The notes under the pieces are model-generated. The model was not told the origin of the DNA. It saw only the letters and a program-made list of their open reading frames with translations, and did no database searches. Both the position numbers and the translations under genes were made by a program. A DNA stretch of 64,000 nucleotides from Proteiniclasticum aestuarii (lineage in GTDB: Bacteria > Bacillota > Clostridia > Clostridiales > Clostridiaceae), in contig NZ_JAFNJU010000011.1 of assembly GCF_017368455.1 (NCBI RefSeq), forward strand, positions 62,001 to 126,000. Reading direction: 5' to 3'. Below, one piece after another: positions 36,482-44,655 of the stretch (positions are counted from its first letter, which is position 1; every line of letters begins with the position of its first letter).

Positions 36482-36916
36482 CTACTCCATCTGCTCCACA
36501 TTTACGAGAAGCTTGTTCAGATATTCTTTCAGCTCCCTTGTATCTGCATCACTCATTTTCTCAAGAATCTGATCTTCCATTTCCTTCTGATAGGAGAGAA
36601 CAGCAGATGATTTTATTTCAAAATCCGGAGACAGTGAAATATTACGTACTCTTTTATCGATCTCATCAATTTCACTGGAGATCAGCCCTTTGGACTCTAG
36701 TCTTTTGAGAATACCGATGATCGTCGGATGAGTCACCTGAAAATACTCTTCCATATCCTTCTGAGAAGTCTTTTCTGTCCTTCTTTCATAAAGATAGGCT
36801 AGAATCCTCCCTTGAGATAGTGTGATGCCATAAGATTTCAATCTTTTATTGGCTTTCGTCTCTATGGTGTCACCAATCAGTTTGATCAGAAAGCTGATGT
36901 TCGTGCTACGGTCCAT
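36482..36916 (-). CDS. MarR-family transcriptional regulator
   Basis: 144 residues with a winged helix at about 30-100: 'GITLSQGRILAYLYER', recognition helix 'TQKDMEEYFQVTHPTIIGILKRLESKGLI'-type region, wing 'DEIDKRVRNISLS'. MarR proteins are dimeric repressors released by small ligands. No cysteine is present, so oxidation sensing by Cys is unlikely. It has no obvious adjacent target gene: it is divergent from the ComFB gene, 317 bases away, and followed by its own terminator. It may control itself, ComFB or distant genes. Confidence 0.88.
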   Translation of the reverse strand: MDRSTNISFLIKLIGDTIETKANKRLKSYGITLSQGRILAYLYERRTEKTSQKDMEEYFQVTHPTIIGILKRLESKGLISSEIDEIDKRVRNISLSPDFEIKSSAVLSYQKEMEDQILEKMSDADTRELKEYLNKLLVNVEQME

Positions 36917-37233
36917 AACGGTCTCCTAATTTTTCATTTGTAGTAATCTGACTCAGCCTGAACAATTTATGTCAACAATCCCGAAGATTCTTTTAAACAA
37001 GAATCCCCCTACAGATGCTCTAGCTGATCATATCATAACATATCGGCATAATCTTCCAATTATTAATCCTTAAAGCTGTTTATCTTTTGTTTTTATCTCG
37101 TATTTCTAAGTAGAGCCGTTTCTGAATATTTGCATACAAAATATATCTTGTACAGAAAATCTTCTGATGTTATATTATTTTTAACATGTTCCTTTATTGA
37201 GCTATATAATAAAAACAGCAAGGGGGGGATAAA
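36917..37233. promoter_or_regulatory. Divergent control region between marR-type and comFB-type genes
   Basis: 317 bases without a gene. MarR side: -35 TTGACA (complement of 36970-36975) with a weak -10 TCAGAT 17 bases on, overlapped by the palindrome CTGACTCAG (36949-36957), a possible autoregulatory operator. A second inverted repeat is GATTCTT (36986-36992) / AAGAATC (36999-37005). Confidence 0.5.
37181..37210 (+). promoter_or_regulatory. Promoter of the ComFB gene
   Basis: -35 TTAACA (37181-37186), 18-base spacer, -10 TATAAT (37205-37210), 24 bases before the start codon. The inverted repeat ATGTTA (37167-37172) / TAACAT (37182-37187) overlaps the -35. Confidence 0.65.
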
Positions 37234-37500
37234 ATGCTCAAAAATCATATGGAGACCTTAGTGGACAGTCATCTGCCTGTCCTCATTAAAGACAGAAGCC
37301 ATATCCGTGTGTGCGAAAAGTGCCAGAACGACATCAAAGCCATGGCGCTGAATCATCTGAAACCACAGTATATCATGTCCGACCGAGGGCTCATCTTCAC
37401 CAAGATGAAAGAACTGGATCACCAGTTTCAGTCAGATATCATCCAGGAGCTTGTAAGAGCAATTCAGATTGTGGAAGCTCATCCAAGACATGAACCCTGA
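37234..37500 (+). CDS. ComFB-family protein (putative cyclic dinucleotide receptor)
   Basis: 88 residues, the usual size of a single ComFB domain. It contains the family hallmark 'CEKCQNDIKAMALNHLKPQY', with the zinc-type pair Cys27/Cys30. ComFB was first named for a late-competence locus. Cyanobacterial members (CdgR) and related proteins are reported to bind cyclic dinucleotides (c-di-GMP or c-di-AMP). Here it could report c-di-GMP made by the enzymes 8-25 kb away; that link is inference. Very strong ribosome site (GGGGGGG), its own promoter and terminator: a single-gene unit. Confidence 0.82.
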   Translation: MLKNHMETLVDSHLPVLIKDRSHIRVCEKCQNDIKAMALNHLKPQYIMSDRGLIFTKMKELDHQFQSDIIQELVRAIQIVEAHPRHEP

Positions 37501-37522
37501 ATTTCTGTCATTGAACGAGAAC

Positions 37523-37574
37523 AACCCGAAGCAGTTGGAACAGGATCACTTTCCTTCCACTGTTTCGGGTTTTT
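37523..37574 (+). terminator. Terminator of the ComFB gene
   Basis: AACCCGAA (37523-37530) pairs with TTCGGGTT (37564-37571), extended inward by GTTGGAA/TTCCAC-type pairs. TTT follows. Confidence 0.78.
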
Positions 37575-37590
37575 AACAGTCCTTATTTTT

Positions 37591-37824
37591 CTACTTTTCG
37601 CGGATTTTAAGCACCTTCCAGAGCCAGTCCACAACATAGGCCAGCAGAAGAAACACCGCCAGATAAATCAGGAGAAATACCACGAAGTCCACCAGTCTCG
37701 AATAGGTAGCGATGAGATAGTCTCTGACGCCCAGTGAGCCAAGAAGACCGAAGGTCAGAAGATAGCTTAACAGGACCACGAGAAGATACTGCCCCTGATC
37801 CAGTCCCTTGAGTTTGTTCATCAT
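37591..37824 (-). CDS. Small two-helix membrane protein, unknown
   Basis: 77 residues with two long hydrophobic helices (about 13-35 and 44-70) joined by a short polar loop 'RDYLIATYSR'; the C-terminus is basic. I do not recognise a family. Its ATG overlaps the stop of the upstream VOC gene (ATGATGA), so translation is probably coupled. An alternative reading as a non-coding tail is less likely, given the helix pattern. Confidence 0.6.
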   Translation of the reverse strand: MMNKLKGLDQGQYLLVVLLSYLLTFGLLGSLGVRDYLIATYSRLVDFVVFLLIYLAVFLLLAYVVDWLWKVLKIREK

Positions 37825-38207
37825 GCGTCCTGCCCTTTCCCTTCCGCTTTCCTTTCCACCAGCTGGATTTTGAGTCCATTGGGATCCAGAATATGGAGAA
37901 AGCTCGTGGACGGATTGGGTGAATAGGGCCCTTCCATGATGTCAATTCCCTTCTCTTCCAGAATCTCCATCATCCGATCCAGAGACTCCACCTGGAACCC
38001 CCAGGAAATATCTGGTCCCACAAGGGTCGTGTTCTTATCCTTCACTTCGATGAGCTCGATCTGGGTCTCTCCCTCTCCCATAAATGCGATTTCCATACCA
38101 GAACCTGCCACAAACCTTCTGTTCACGGGAAGTCCCAGAACCTCTTCATAGAATGAAACAGATTCATCCAGATTCTTCACTTTTAATGTACTCCAGCAGA
38201 ATTTCAT
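37821..38207 (-). CDS. VOC-family (glyoxalase/bleomycin-resistance fold) protein
   Basis: 128 residues with two beta-alpha-beta-beta-beta modules. 'LKVKNLDESVSFYEEVLGL' opens module one and 'FLHILDPNGLKIQLVE' ends module two, with the metal-ligand Glu position in 'QIELIE'. Members include glyoxalase I, dioxygenases and antibiotic-binding proteins; the substrate cannot be read. GGAGGAAT ribosome site. Operon with the two-helix membrane protein. Confidence 0.85.
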   Translation of the reverse strand: MKFCWSTLKVKNLDESVSFYEEVLGLPVNRRFVAGSGMEIAFMGEGETQIELIEVKDKNTTLVGPDISWGFQVESLDRMMEILEEKGIDIMEGPYSPNPSTSFLHILDPNGLKIQLVERKAEGKGQDA

Positions 38208-38272
38208 ATGATTCCTCCAATGATTATGATTTTTCTTTCCTTGTTATTCTAACATGGTTCATCCGTATGCAG

Positions 38273-38312
38273 CAAAGAAAAACAGATCTCCTTCTGTTCG
38301 AAAGAAATCTGT
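38273..38312 (-). terminator. Terminator of the asparagine-synthetase-like gene
   Basis: ACAGAT (38282-38287) pairs with ATCTGT (38307-38312), with extra TTTCT/AGAA pairing inside. On the minus strand TTTTTC follows. Confidence 0.6.
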
Positions 38313-38335
38313 CTCCCACTTGTCTATGCGCTTTT

Positions 38336-39796
38336 CTAGATCACTTTGGTGAAATCAATGGACTTCTCCACGGAGGTCTGGGGGTAAAAGCTCTTGAAGA
38401 TTCTGTAGTATAGGAGCTCTTCCTTGCTTCTCAGCATATTCCCCCCGGCTGTCACTCTGCTTTCAAGAAATTCTCTGTCTGAAATAGTCTCTTCTGCCAC
38501 TTCAGCCAGTTTCCGGGAAGATCCTGCACCTACGCTGAATTTGTCTTTCTTCCTGTAGACGATCTCTTCCGGCAGCATTTTTTCATAGGCTTTTCGGAGG
38601 ATCCATTTTTCCTGACCCTCTGGTCCGATCTTCATGGAGACGGGTATGCGCATGGCATACTCCACCATCTCCGGATCAAGAAACGGCACTCTTGCTCTGA
38701 TGCCCTGAGTGAGCGACATGCGATCTCCTCTCTGAAGTCCAGTGCTGTGAAGGGTACCCAGCATATCCACCATTTCTTCCCTGGCTTCCTTTTCGTCCAT
38801 GTCTTTGAACTGACTGTATCCACAGAAAAGTTCATCCGCTCCTTCGCCTGAGAACACAACATCCGCCTTTTCTCCCGCCAGCCTTGCCAGCATGAAGTTC
38901 GCCACAGAGCTTCTGACAAGAGCTGCATCATAGGACTCCAGATGATAGATCACCTCCGGCAGCACCGAAAGCATTTCATTCAGGTCATATATGTACTCAT
39001 GGTGAGTTGTACCCAGATGCTTCGCGCAGAGTCTCGCATGAAAAAGATCTTCACTGCCTTCCATGCCCACTGCAAAGGAGTCCACGCCGCTGATTTTCTC
39101 CGCGGTGATGGCAGCAATGATGCTGCTGTCCAGGCCTCCACTGAGATAAACCCCAAAAGGCCTTTCAGTTTCCATACGTTTTTCCACGGCGCGCTCCAGA
39201 TGATTCTGGATTCCTTCCAGCGCAGCATCAAAGCTTCTGATTTCATCCTCTTCTTTCTGGATGCTGTAATACTTCCTGAATCCTCTTCCTTTTTCATAGG
39301 TGGACCCGATGGGAAACTCCCGGAATCCTTTCCTTGCTGTGGCCATGGCTTTCATTTCCGATGCGAAAAGTATCTCTTTCTCATCCTCGCTGATATAGAG
39401 CGGTTCGATGCCGAAGGGATCTCTTGCCATAAGAAGGCCCTTTTCCTCGTCGTAAACGGCAAAGGCGAAAACGCCATCCAATAGCTTCACAAAGTCTCTT
39501 CCTCTGGTCTTATAAAGGTCCAGCACCAGAAGATCCTCTCTTCTCTCATAATAGGACGTGGGCTTTGAAAGAAGCTTCTGAAGCTTCTCAGCGTTATAGA
39601 TTTTACCGCTGAAAAGCACCTTTTCTTTCTTGTCACTGCGAAACTCGGCCTCTTTTATGGTATCCAGTTCGATTCCTGTCATTCTATGATCTTTCATGAT
39701 CTGTTTACTCCAGCCTCTATGACGCATAGGCTTCACCATAGTCTCAATCTGAGAAAGAGTGGTTCCGCTTCCATAGATGCCTGCAATTGCGTTCAT
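38336..39796 (-). CDS. asnB: Asparagine synthetase B homologue lacking the glutaminase cysteine
   Basis: 486 residues. The protein begins 'MNAIAGIYG' where glutamine-using AsnB has MCGIAG: the N-terminal nucleophile Cys is Asn. The glutamine pocket is also changed ('FSGKIYN' for NGEIYN, 'RHRGWSK' for RHRGPD). The synthetase half is intact: 'YLSGGLDSSIIAAI' PP-loop (about 215-228), 'VFSGEGADELFCGY' and a C-terminal 'YRKKDKFSVGAG'. It should still adenylate a carboxylate (Asp or other) but would need free ammonia or another amine. Beta-lactam synthetase-type enzymes arose from AsnB with a similar loss. The start is secure (AGGAGG 7 bases upstream). Single-gene unit. Confidence 0.88.
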   Translation of the reverse strand: MNAIAGIYGSGTTLSQIETMVKPMRHRGWSKQIMKDHRMTGIELDTIKEAEFRSDKKEKVLFSGKIYNAEKLQKLLSKPTSYYERREDLLVLDLYKTRGRDFVKLLDGVFAFAVYDEEKGLLMARDPFGIEPLYISEDEKEILFASEMKAMATARKGFREFPIGSTYEKGRGFRKYYSIQKEEDEIRSFDAALEGIQNHLERAVEKRMETERPFGVYLSGGLDSSIIAAITAEKISGVDSFAVGMEGSEDLFHARLCAKHLGTTHHEYIYDLNEMLSVLPEVIYHLESYDAALVRSSVANFMLARLAGEKADVVFSGEGADELFCGYSQFKDMDEKEAREEMVDMLGTLHSTGLQRGDRMSLTQGIRARVPFLDPEMVEYAMRIPVSMKIGPEGQEKWILRKAYEKMLPEEIVYRKKDKFSVGAGSSRKLAEVAEETISDREFLESRVTAGGNMLRSKEELLYYRIFKSFYPQTSVEKSIDFTKVI

Positions 39797-39852
39797 TTAT
39801 TGCCTCCTTGTTTTCCTTATCCTTTCCCGCTGAAAGGATTTCACTTCTTTCT

Positions 39853-39881
39853 ATTATAACAATTATGCAATTGGATTTCAT
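39853..39881 (-). promoter_or_regulatory. Probable promoter of the asnB-like gene
   Basis: -10 TATAAT (complement of 39853-39858), 17-base spacer, -35 ATGAAA (complement of 39876-39881). The leader contains a CCTTTC/GAAAGG hairpin but no T-box signature. Confidence 0.5.
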
Positions 39882-39944
39882 AAACTCGAATCTTTCTCAG
39901 CGGGACTGAAAAGCCATATCCTCTGGGATGCAAGGACATTCTCG

Positions 39945-39989
39945 AAAAAACAGCAGATCCCTCTGCCTATCAGTCAAAGAGTTCTGCTG
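39945..39989 (-). terminator. Terminator of the DUF2975 gene
   Basis: CAGCAGA (39951-39957) pairs with TCTGCTG (39983-39989), with CTCT/AGAG inside. On the minus strand TTTTTTC follows directly. Confidence 0.76.
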
Positions 39990-40017
39990 CATCTAACTTC
40001 CTTATTCAGTTCTTCGA

Positions 40018-40473
40018 TCAGGACCCGAGGACCCTGCCTGTTTCTTCCCTGTCGATGAAGAGCGTCAGGACCGCACTGAAGATGAGGGCGAAGAAGGCAG
40101 GAATCAGGAAGAAAATAATCAGTCCTGGTGCATCATCCTCCTGTGCCACCTGGAAGACGAAAGGTTCTGTGAAGACAAAGACACCGGCAAAGAAAAGACT
40201 TCCTTTTCTCAGTTTCTTCAGAATCCTCTCCTTTTCATCCGGGCTCTTTTTCCCCGCTACGGCTTCAAGAAGCCTATACAGGTGGCAGAAGACCCAGAAC
40301 AGAGGAAGGAGCGAAACATAGACCCCCGCAATGACAGGATACAGCATCCATGCATAGACCGGATTCACCGGATTCGCTAGTAGACTGAAGACTCCGTAGC
40401 CAGCTAAGAGTATCAGAGGCAGGGTCACAAAAAGGAGGGACAGTTTCAGAAACAGTATACTCAATTTACGCAT
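40018..40473 (-). CDS. DUF2975-type membrane protein
   Basis: 151 residues with four membrane helices (about 8-30, 42-65, 90-110 and 118-142) arranged as in DUF2975. Such proteins are often encoded beside a small XRE-type regulator. I looked for one on both sides and saw none: downstream is a terminator, upstream is DUF4256. Function unknown. The ribosome site is weak (AGTGAGAT). Confidence 0.72.
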   Translation of the reverse strand: MRKLSILFLKLSLLFVTLPLILLAGYGVFSLLANPVNPVYAWMLYPVIAGVYVSLLPLFWVFCHLYRLLEAVAGKKSPDEKERILKKLRKGSLFFAGVFVFTEPFVFQVAQEDDAPGLIIFFLIPAFFALIFSAVLTLFIDREETGRVLGS

Positions 40474-40578
40474 AATCGGATCTCACTTTTCTTATTTTTT
40501 CTTCATCTTACCACTGTTTTTATCGAAAAACAATAAAAATTTACCTATTAAAGAGAGTTTTATGATTTCCTGACATAG

Positions 40579-40621
40579 AAAAGGAAACAGCTATTGATGG
40601 GTATCATCAGTAGCTGTTTCC
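40579..40621 (-). terminator. Terminator of the DUF4256 gene
   Basis: GGAAACAGCTA (40583-40593) pairs with TAGCTGTTTCC (40611-40621), with GATG/CATC pairing inside the loop. TTTTC follows on the minus strand. Confidence 0.68.
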
Positions 40622-40648
40622 GCACATTCGTGAATGCTTTATCGCCAT

Positions 40649-41215
40649 CTAAACCTTAAGGCTGCCTCGGAACCCCCTTACGCCGTAGTAGGAATCCGCT
40701 CCATTATGATAGATGAACACTCTGCCGTATCTTCGGTCACCGAAGAGAGCGCCCCCTAGTTTCCGGACGGATTCCGGTGTACTGATCCAGCTGGAGGTCT
40801 TCCTGTCGAACTCTCCCACAGACTGGAGCTGTCTGTATGCCTCTTCATCCAGAAGCGTAGCGCCCATTTCTCTGGCCATGTTCTCCACACTGGTTTCCGG
40901 TTTGTTCTTCTTTCTTTTCTCCAGTGCCTCTTCATCGTAGCAGATGCTTCTTCTACCCTCCGGCGTCTCTTCCGAGCAGTCCATGAAAGTATAGACATCC
41001 TTCTTCTGATCATAGGAGACCACATCCGGTTTCCCACCGGTTCTTTCCATGGCATGGAGCGCTTCCAGCTTCTCCGGATTCTTTTCAAGTTTACTGAGAA
41101 CGTCTTCCCATTTCAGATCCTGATGTCTTTCCATATGCTTCTCAAATCGCTTCTCCAGTATTTCAAGGAGTTCCACCTTCTCGTCAGCACTCAGCTTTCT
41201 TCTTTTCGCGTCCAC
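40649..41215 (-). CDS. DUF4256 protein
   Basis: 188 residues, soluble, the usual length for DUF4256. Recognisable parts are 'LLEILEKRFEKHMERH', 'ERTGGKPDVV', 'FMDCSEETPEGRRSICYD' and a C-terminal 'GGALFGDRRYGRVFIYHNGA'. The family has no known activity. Start is GTG at 41215 with AGGAGAGG 7 bases upstream. Single-gene unit. Confidence 0.85.
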   Translation of the reverse strand: MDAKRRKLSADEKVELLEILEKRFEKHMERHQDLKWEDVLSKLEKNPEKLEALHAMERTGGKPDVVSYDQKKDVYTFMDCSEETPEGRRSICYDEEALEKRKKNKPETSVENMAREMGATLLDEEAYRQLQSVGEFDRKTSSWISTPESVRKLGGALFGDRRYGRVFIYHNGADSYYGVRGFRGSLKV

Positions 41216-41329
41216 AGAGTATCCTCTCCTTTCACTGATTTTTCTTTTATTATACTGCCAAGCTCATTTCCCTTCAAATCAGAATGGAAAATGCAGCATC
41301 TGCTCCGCTGTTCCTTCTTATCAGCACCC

Positions 41330-42526
41330 TCAGAAAACAAAACCGGCGATGAGAACGCCCAGCACGATGAGCGGTGCTGGAATCTTTTTCCAAAAGAGCA
41401 AAGCCAGGGTGATGAGCATCACCAGCATGTTGTCAACTTCAATTCCGCTTCTCTGCATGAGCACCACCGCTGCCGTGGTAATGAGACCACCCGCCACAGC
41501 TGTGATCCCTTTCAGAGAAGCCTTGATTCCCTTAATTTTCTTCAGCTTCTCCCATACCGGATAGATGAAGTAGATGAGAAGAAGACCCGGCAGAAATATG
41601 CCTATGGCTCCTGCCGCAGCGCCCATGACCTGAGTGAAGGCCCCGGAACCTCTTGCTGCCATCCCTCCCGCATAGGCACTGAAACTGAACATGGGTCCTG
41701 GCAGACCCTGGACAAGACCAAATCCCGTGAGAAACTCCTGACTGGTCATATACTGATGAATTTCCACCAGTTCTCCATACATCAGCGGAACCACCACCTG
41801 ACCGCCACCGATGACGAGATACCCGTATCGATAGAAACTTTCAAAGATATCAAGAATCCGGTTGTCGAAAATCCAGGCCAGAATCAGACTGCCTGCTGCA
41901 AACACCGAGAAGGCAATGAGATACTTCCAGGGCGGATCCAGTTTCACGCGGTTCCAGAGATCCTTTTCTCCGGATGCGAGGACTGTGACAACACCCCCCA
42001 GTACCAGCACCAGCGGATAAATCCAGGGCTCTCTGATGAAGTAGGTGGTCACTGCACCGAAAAGGAGCAGAACAAATGTCAGCTGGTCCTTCACCACCTT
42101 TCTTCCGATGCGATAAGCCGCCATGACGATGAAGGCCACGGCCATGGGACCGATGTAGCGAAAACCGTCCTGGGAAAGATTCCATCCCGCCAGAATCTGA
42201 CTGAGAAAGGACAGAATCGTCATGACCACCACCACCGGCAGTGCCCAGACCAGCATGGTGAGCAGTGCCAGCTTCGGTCCACCCATCTTGTATCCGATAG
42301 AGACCAGTGTCTGGGTGCTGCTGGGTCCCGGAAGAACCCCTGTCAGGGCGATGAGCTCGATGAGATCCTCTTCCGTGATGTACTTCTTCTTCACCACCAT
42401 CTGATCCGTAAAGACCCCATAGTGGGCTTCTGGTCCGCCATAGGCGCCCAGAGAACAGATGAGGACATCCTTCAGGAAGGCTTTCGTATCCACTTTCTTA
42501 AGGGGTCTGCCGCTTGTTTCTTTCAT
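41330..42526 (-). CDS. chrA: Chromate transporter (long-chain ChrA)
   Basis: 398 residues containing two tandem CHR domains with about 10-11 membrane helices. Domain one opens 'SLGAYGGPEAHYGVF' and 'ALTGVLPGPSSTQTLVSIGY'; domain two has 'VIGGGQVVVPLM' and 'GFGLVQGLPGPMFSFSAYAGG'. The duplicated GGxxxxxP and PGPxxT/SxS motifs define ChrA. Known members expel chromate; in anaerobes the natural ion may differ. GGAGG ribosome site. It follows the DUF7000-like gene by 22 bases, so the two form an operon. Confidence 0.92.
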   Translation of the reverse strand: MKETSGRPLKKVDTKAFLKDVLICSLGAYGGPEAHYGVFTDQMVVKKKYITEEDLIELIALTGVLPGPSSTQTLVSIGYKMGGPKLALLTMLVWALPVVVVMTILSFLSQILAGWNLSQDGFRYIGPMAVAFIVMAAYRIGRKVVKDQLTFVLLLFGAVTTYFIREPWIYPLVLVLGGVVTVLASGEKDLWNRVKLDPPWKYLIAFSVFAAGSLILAWIFDNRILDIFESFYRYGYLVIGGGQVVVPLMYGELVEIHQYMTSQEFLTGFGLVQGLPGPMFSFSAYAGGMAARGSGAFTQVMGAAAGAIGIFLPGLLLIYFIYPVWEKLKKIKGIKASLKGITAVAGGLITTAAVVLMQRSGIEVDNMLVMLITLALLFWKKIPAPLIVLGVLIAGFVF

Positions 42527-42548
42527 GAGATACCTCCATACGCAATAT

Positions 42549-43067
42549 TCATCGTTTCCCGCTCCTGTTTTCAGAAGAAAGCTGATCCATGAGAACTATC
42601 ATCTCCTGACGGAAGAGCAGGCATTTTCTTTCGATTTCATCCATGAGTTTCTTTTTCTCCTCAAAATCAGGCGTCTTGGAAAGAACCGTTCTTATGATAT
42701 AGTCCACTCCATTCATTGGCTCGAACATCTCATATCCATAGGATTCCAGCTCTTTAAGTTTTTCCAAGGTCTTCAAGGCTGCCGATCTGTTGACGCCTGT
42801 CAGCCAGGCCTCAAAGAGGTTCTCCTTATGAAGATAAACCACCGCGATTCTGAGGTTTCTCTCTTTCAGTTCCCTGGGCGTGAAGGAAAAGTAGGTCATA
42901 TCCATATACCCCTGATAAAGGCCGCCGATCTGATCCTCGGGATAGGTACGCTTCAGGTGCGTTTTAAGCCCATTCATGAATCCCATGATTTCTCCATAGG
43001 CTTTCTGAATCCATCCTTTCTGAAGCTGCTTCTGATATTCTTTCATGACATCCTCAATGGTTACCAT
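42549..43067 (-). CDS. DUF7000-like soluble protein
   Basis: 172 residues, no membrane segment. 'YQKQLQKGWIQKAYGEIMGFM' region and 'LYQGYMDMTYFSFTPRELKER' followed by 'LRIAVVYLHKENLFEAWLTGVNR' look like the family I know as DUF7000. No active site is evident and the function is unknown. It is upstream of chrA, 22 bases apart, in the same operon. Confidence 0.65.
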   Translation of the reverse strand: MVTIEDVMKEYQKQLQKGWIQKAYGEIMGFMNGLKTHLKRTYPEDQIGGLYQGYMDMTYFSFTPRELKERNLRIAVVYLHKENLFEAWLTGVNRSAALKTLEKLKELESYGYEMFEPMNGVDYIIRTVLSKTPDFEEKKKLMDEIERKCLLFRQEMIVLMDQLSSENRSGKR

Positions 43068-43263
43068 GGCGATTCATCTCCTTCTCGATCCCTAAAGGCA
43101 TTGATATACGCTGAATCCTGATTCACTCATAATATATATAGGATAGCATGGTTTTCTCTTTATTAGTTTTAAGATTCTGTTAGGTCGTTTTCAGTTTGTA
43201 CTTTTTTCTCCAGCAGCACAGGATGGTTCAGTAACAGCTAGAGAATCCCTTTCAAGAGAATTC

Positions 43264-43304
43264 ATGAACCGGAACCCTTGCTAAACGCAGGAGTTCCGGT
43301 TCAT
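43264..43304 (-). terminator. Hairpin behind the DUF421 pseudogene
   Basis: ATGAACCGGAAC (43264-43275) pairs with GTTCCGGTTCAT (43293-43304), immediately after the pseudogene stop. No U-run follows, so termination is uncertain. Confidence 0.4.
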
Positions 43305-43305
43305 C

Positions 43306-43817
43306 TTATCTGGCTCCATTGTTCTTTGCTGGAAGAAGTTCCCCTTCCGCACTCAGAACCGGTAAGATTCCATCTGTTTCCAGCACCACTGCCGACACCT
43401 GCTCATAGTTGCCATATCCGGCATTTCGAACATGCTGATGGATCTCATCTTTCAAAATACGCTCCTTCTTCATATTCTTCTCTAGAAATTCCCTCCTGAT
43501 AGTACAGAAGTGTCGGATCCGATTTGATGAGTCTTCTTATTCTTTCCGAACGCACGGCAGTGAAGGTCACCACGTACTGTAATAGAATCAGAAGTCCCAG
43601 GGCTGCCACCCCCTCCATAAGTGCAATGGAATTGTCCAGCATCACCGTGGCAAAGGATGACCCTAGAGCAACGGTGATGATCAGATTAAAAGCATTCATT
43701 TTAGACAAGGCTCTCTTTCCTGTCACTAAGAAAAAGAATGCGCAGAAAATACGTCAATGTACCTATGATAAGCATTCTAGTTACATCGGAAACATCTCCA
43801 AAAAATATATCTTTCAT
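43306..43817 (-). pseudogene. DUF421 (YetF-type) membrane protein broken by two +1 frameshifts
   Basis: Three collinear pieces in different frames rebuild one DUF421 protein. Piece 1, from the ATG at 43817 (GGAG upstream), reads 'MKDIFFGDVSDVTRML...' to 'YFLRILFL'. Piece 2 (about 43736-43487) reads 'VTGKRALSKMNAFNLIITVA...' to 'LLYYQEGIS'. Piece 3 reads 'EKNMKKERILKDEIHQHVRN...' to 'VLETDGILPVLS' and ends at TAA 43306. Removing one base from the T5 run near 43736 and one near the TCTAGAG at about 43484 gives an open frame of 169 codons, the right size and order (membrane N-half, small soluble C-half). Two independent lesions suggest a decaying gene; sequencing error is the alternative. Confidence 0.82.
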
Positions 43818-43881
43818 ATTCGTTCTCCTTTCCACCTCTATGCAGACAGAAAGCCCTGTACTGCCTCAGGAATAACATTAT

Positions 43882-43888
43882 TTCGACA
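43882..43888. promoter_or_regulatory. Isolated Spo0A-box core upstream of the DUF2202 lipoprotein
   Basis: TTCGACA (reverse TGTCGAA), about 50 bases before the start. A single 7-mer of this kind could occur by chance. Confidence 0.3.
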
Positions 43889-43936
43889 TGATTAAGGGTT
43901 ATCCTTATAGTAGTACAAAACAAAGGAGTCGTTACC

Positions 43937-44641
43937 ATGAAAAGAAAAGAACATACAATAAATTTAAAGAAACATCACAGCTTATACATAATCCTGGCAG
44001 CGCTGACAGTGCTCACCTTATCTCTTGCCACAGGATGTACTTCGAGGGAAGATGCGGAAACTATAACCCCTCCTGTAAGCACACCGGAAACCAGCGTGCC
44101 CGATGCAGCTACGGATGCGCCTCTCATAGAGCCTGGAAATCCTAGCGTGGATCACAATCTGGACAGCTCTCCAGATCCTGTGCCCGAAGAAGAGCTGGTC
44201 CTTTCCCGGGAAGGCCATGGTGCCATCGGCGCCCTTTCTGATGAGAATCTTACCCTCCTCGATATGCTGACCTACGCTGTGGAAGACGAATATCTTGCTC
44301 ATGGAGAGTATATAGAGATCATGGACCGATTTGATGTAGAAAGGCCCTATGGTAACATCTCCCGCTCCGAAGAAATGCATCTTTCTTTTCTGGAGGAAGT
44401 CTATGGATCCTACGGGATTCCATTTCCTGAGGACACCTCTTCTGATCACCTGATCATTCCGGAGAACCTTCTTGAGGCTGCAGAAACAGGAGTCCAGGCG
44501 GAAATCGATAATATTGCCATGTACGAGAAATTCATGACCTATGATCTGCCCGAGAACATCTACACGGTCTTCGAGGCACTGATGAAAGGTTCTGAAAGTC
44601 ATCTACTTGCCTTCCAGAAGCAGGTGGACAGACTGAAGTAG
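43937..44641 (+). CDS. DUF2202 ferritin-like lipoprotein
   Basis: 234 residues. Signal peptide with lipobox 'LATGC' (Cys34), then a Pro/Ser/Thr-rich linker to about 80, then a four-helix DUF2202 domain. Candidate metal ligands follow the ferritin-like pattern: 'EDEYLAHGEY' (about 115-124), 'SEEMHLSFLEEVY' (about 142-154), 'AEIDNIAMYEKF' and 'GSESHLLAFQ'. It would sit on the outer face of the membrane and could bind iron or another dinuclear metal. AAAGGAG ribosome site. Single-gene unit, divergent from the DUF421 pseudogene. Confidence 0.88.
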   Translation: MKRKEHTINLKKHHSLYIILAALTVLTLSLATGCTSREDAETITPPVSTPETSVPDAATDAPLIEPGNPSVDHNLDSSPDPVPEEELVLSREGHGAIGALSDENLTLLDMLTYAVEDEYLAHGEYIEIMDRFDVERPYGNISRSEEMHLSFLEEVYGSYGIPFPEDTSSDHLIIPENLLEAAETGVQAEIDNIAMYEKFMTYDLPENIYTVFEALMKGSESHLLAFQKQVDRLK

Positions 44642-44655
44642 TCTAAGTTAAAAAG

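Noticed and set aside
39797-40017. T-box leader before the asnB-like gene
   Set aside because: No GGTGG-type T-box sequence or specifier stem was found; only a short CCTTTC/GAAAGG hairpin is present.
41054-42592. 512-codon plus-strand open frame opposite chrA
   Set aside because: The minus-strand frame encodes a convincing duplicated CHR transporter; the plus frame is low-complexity His/Glu-rich and opens without a ribosome site.
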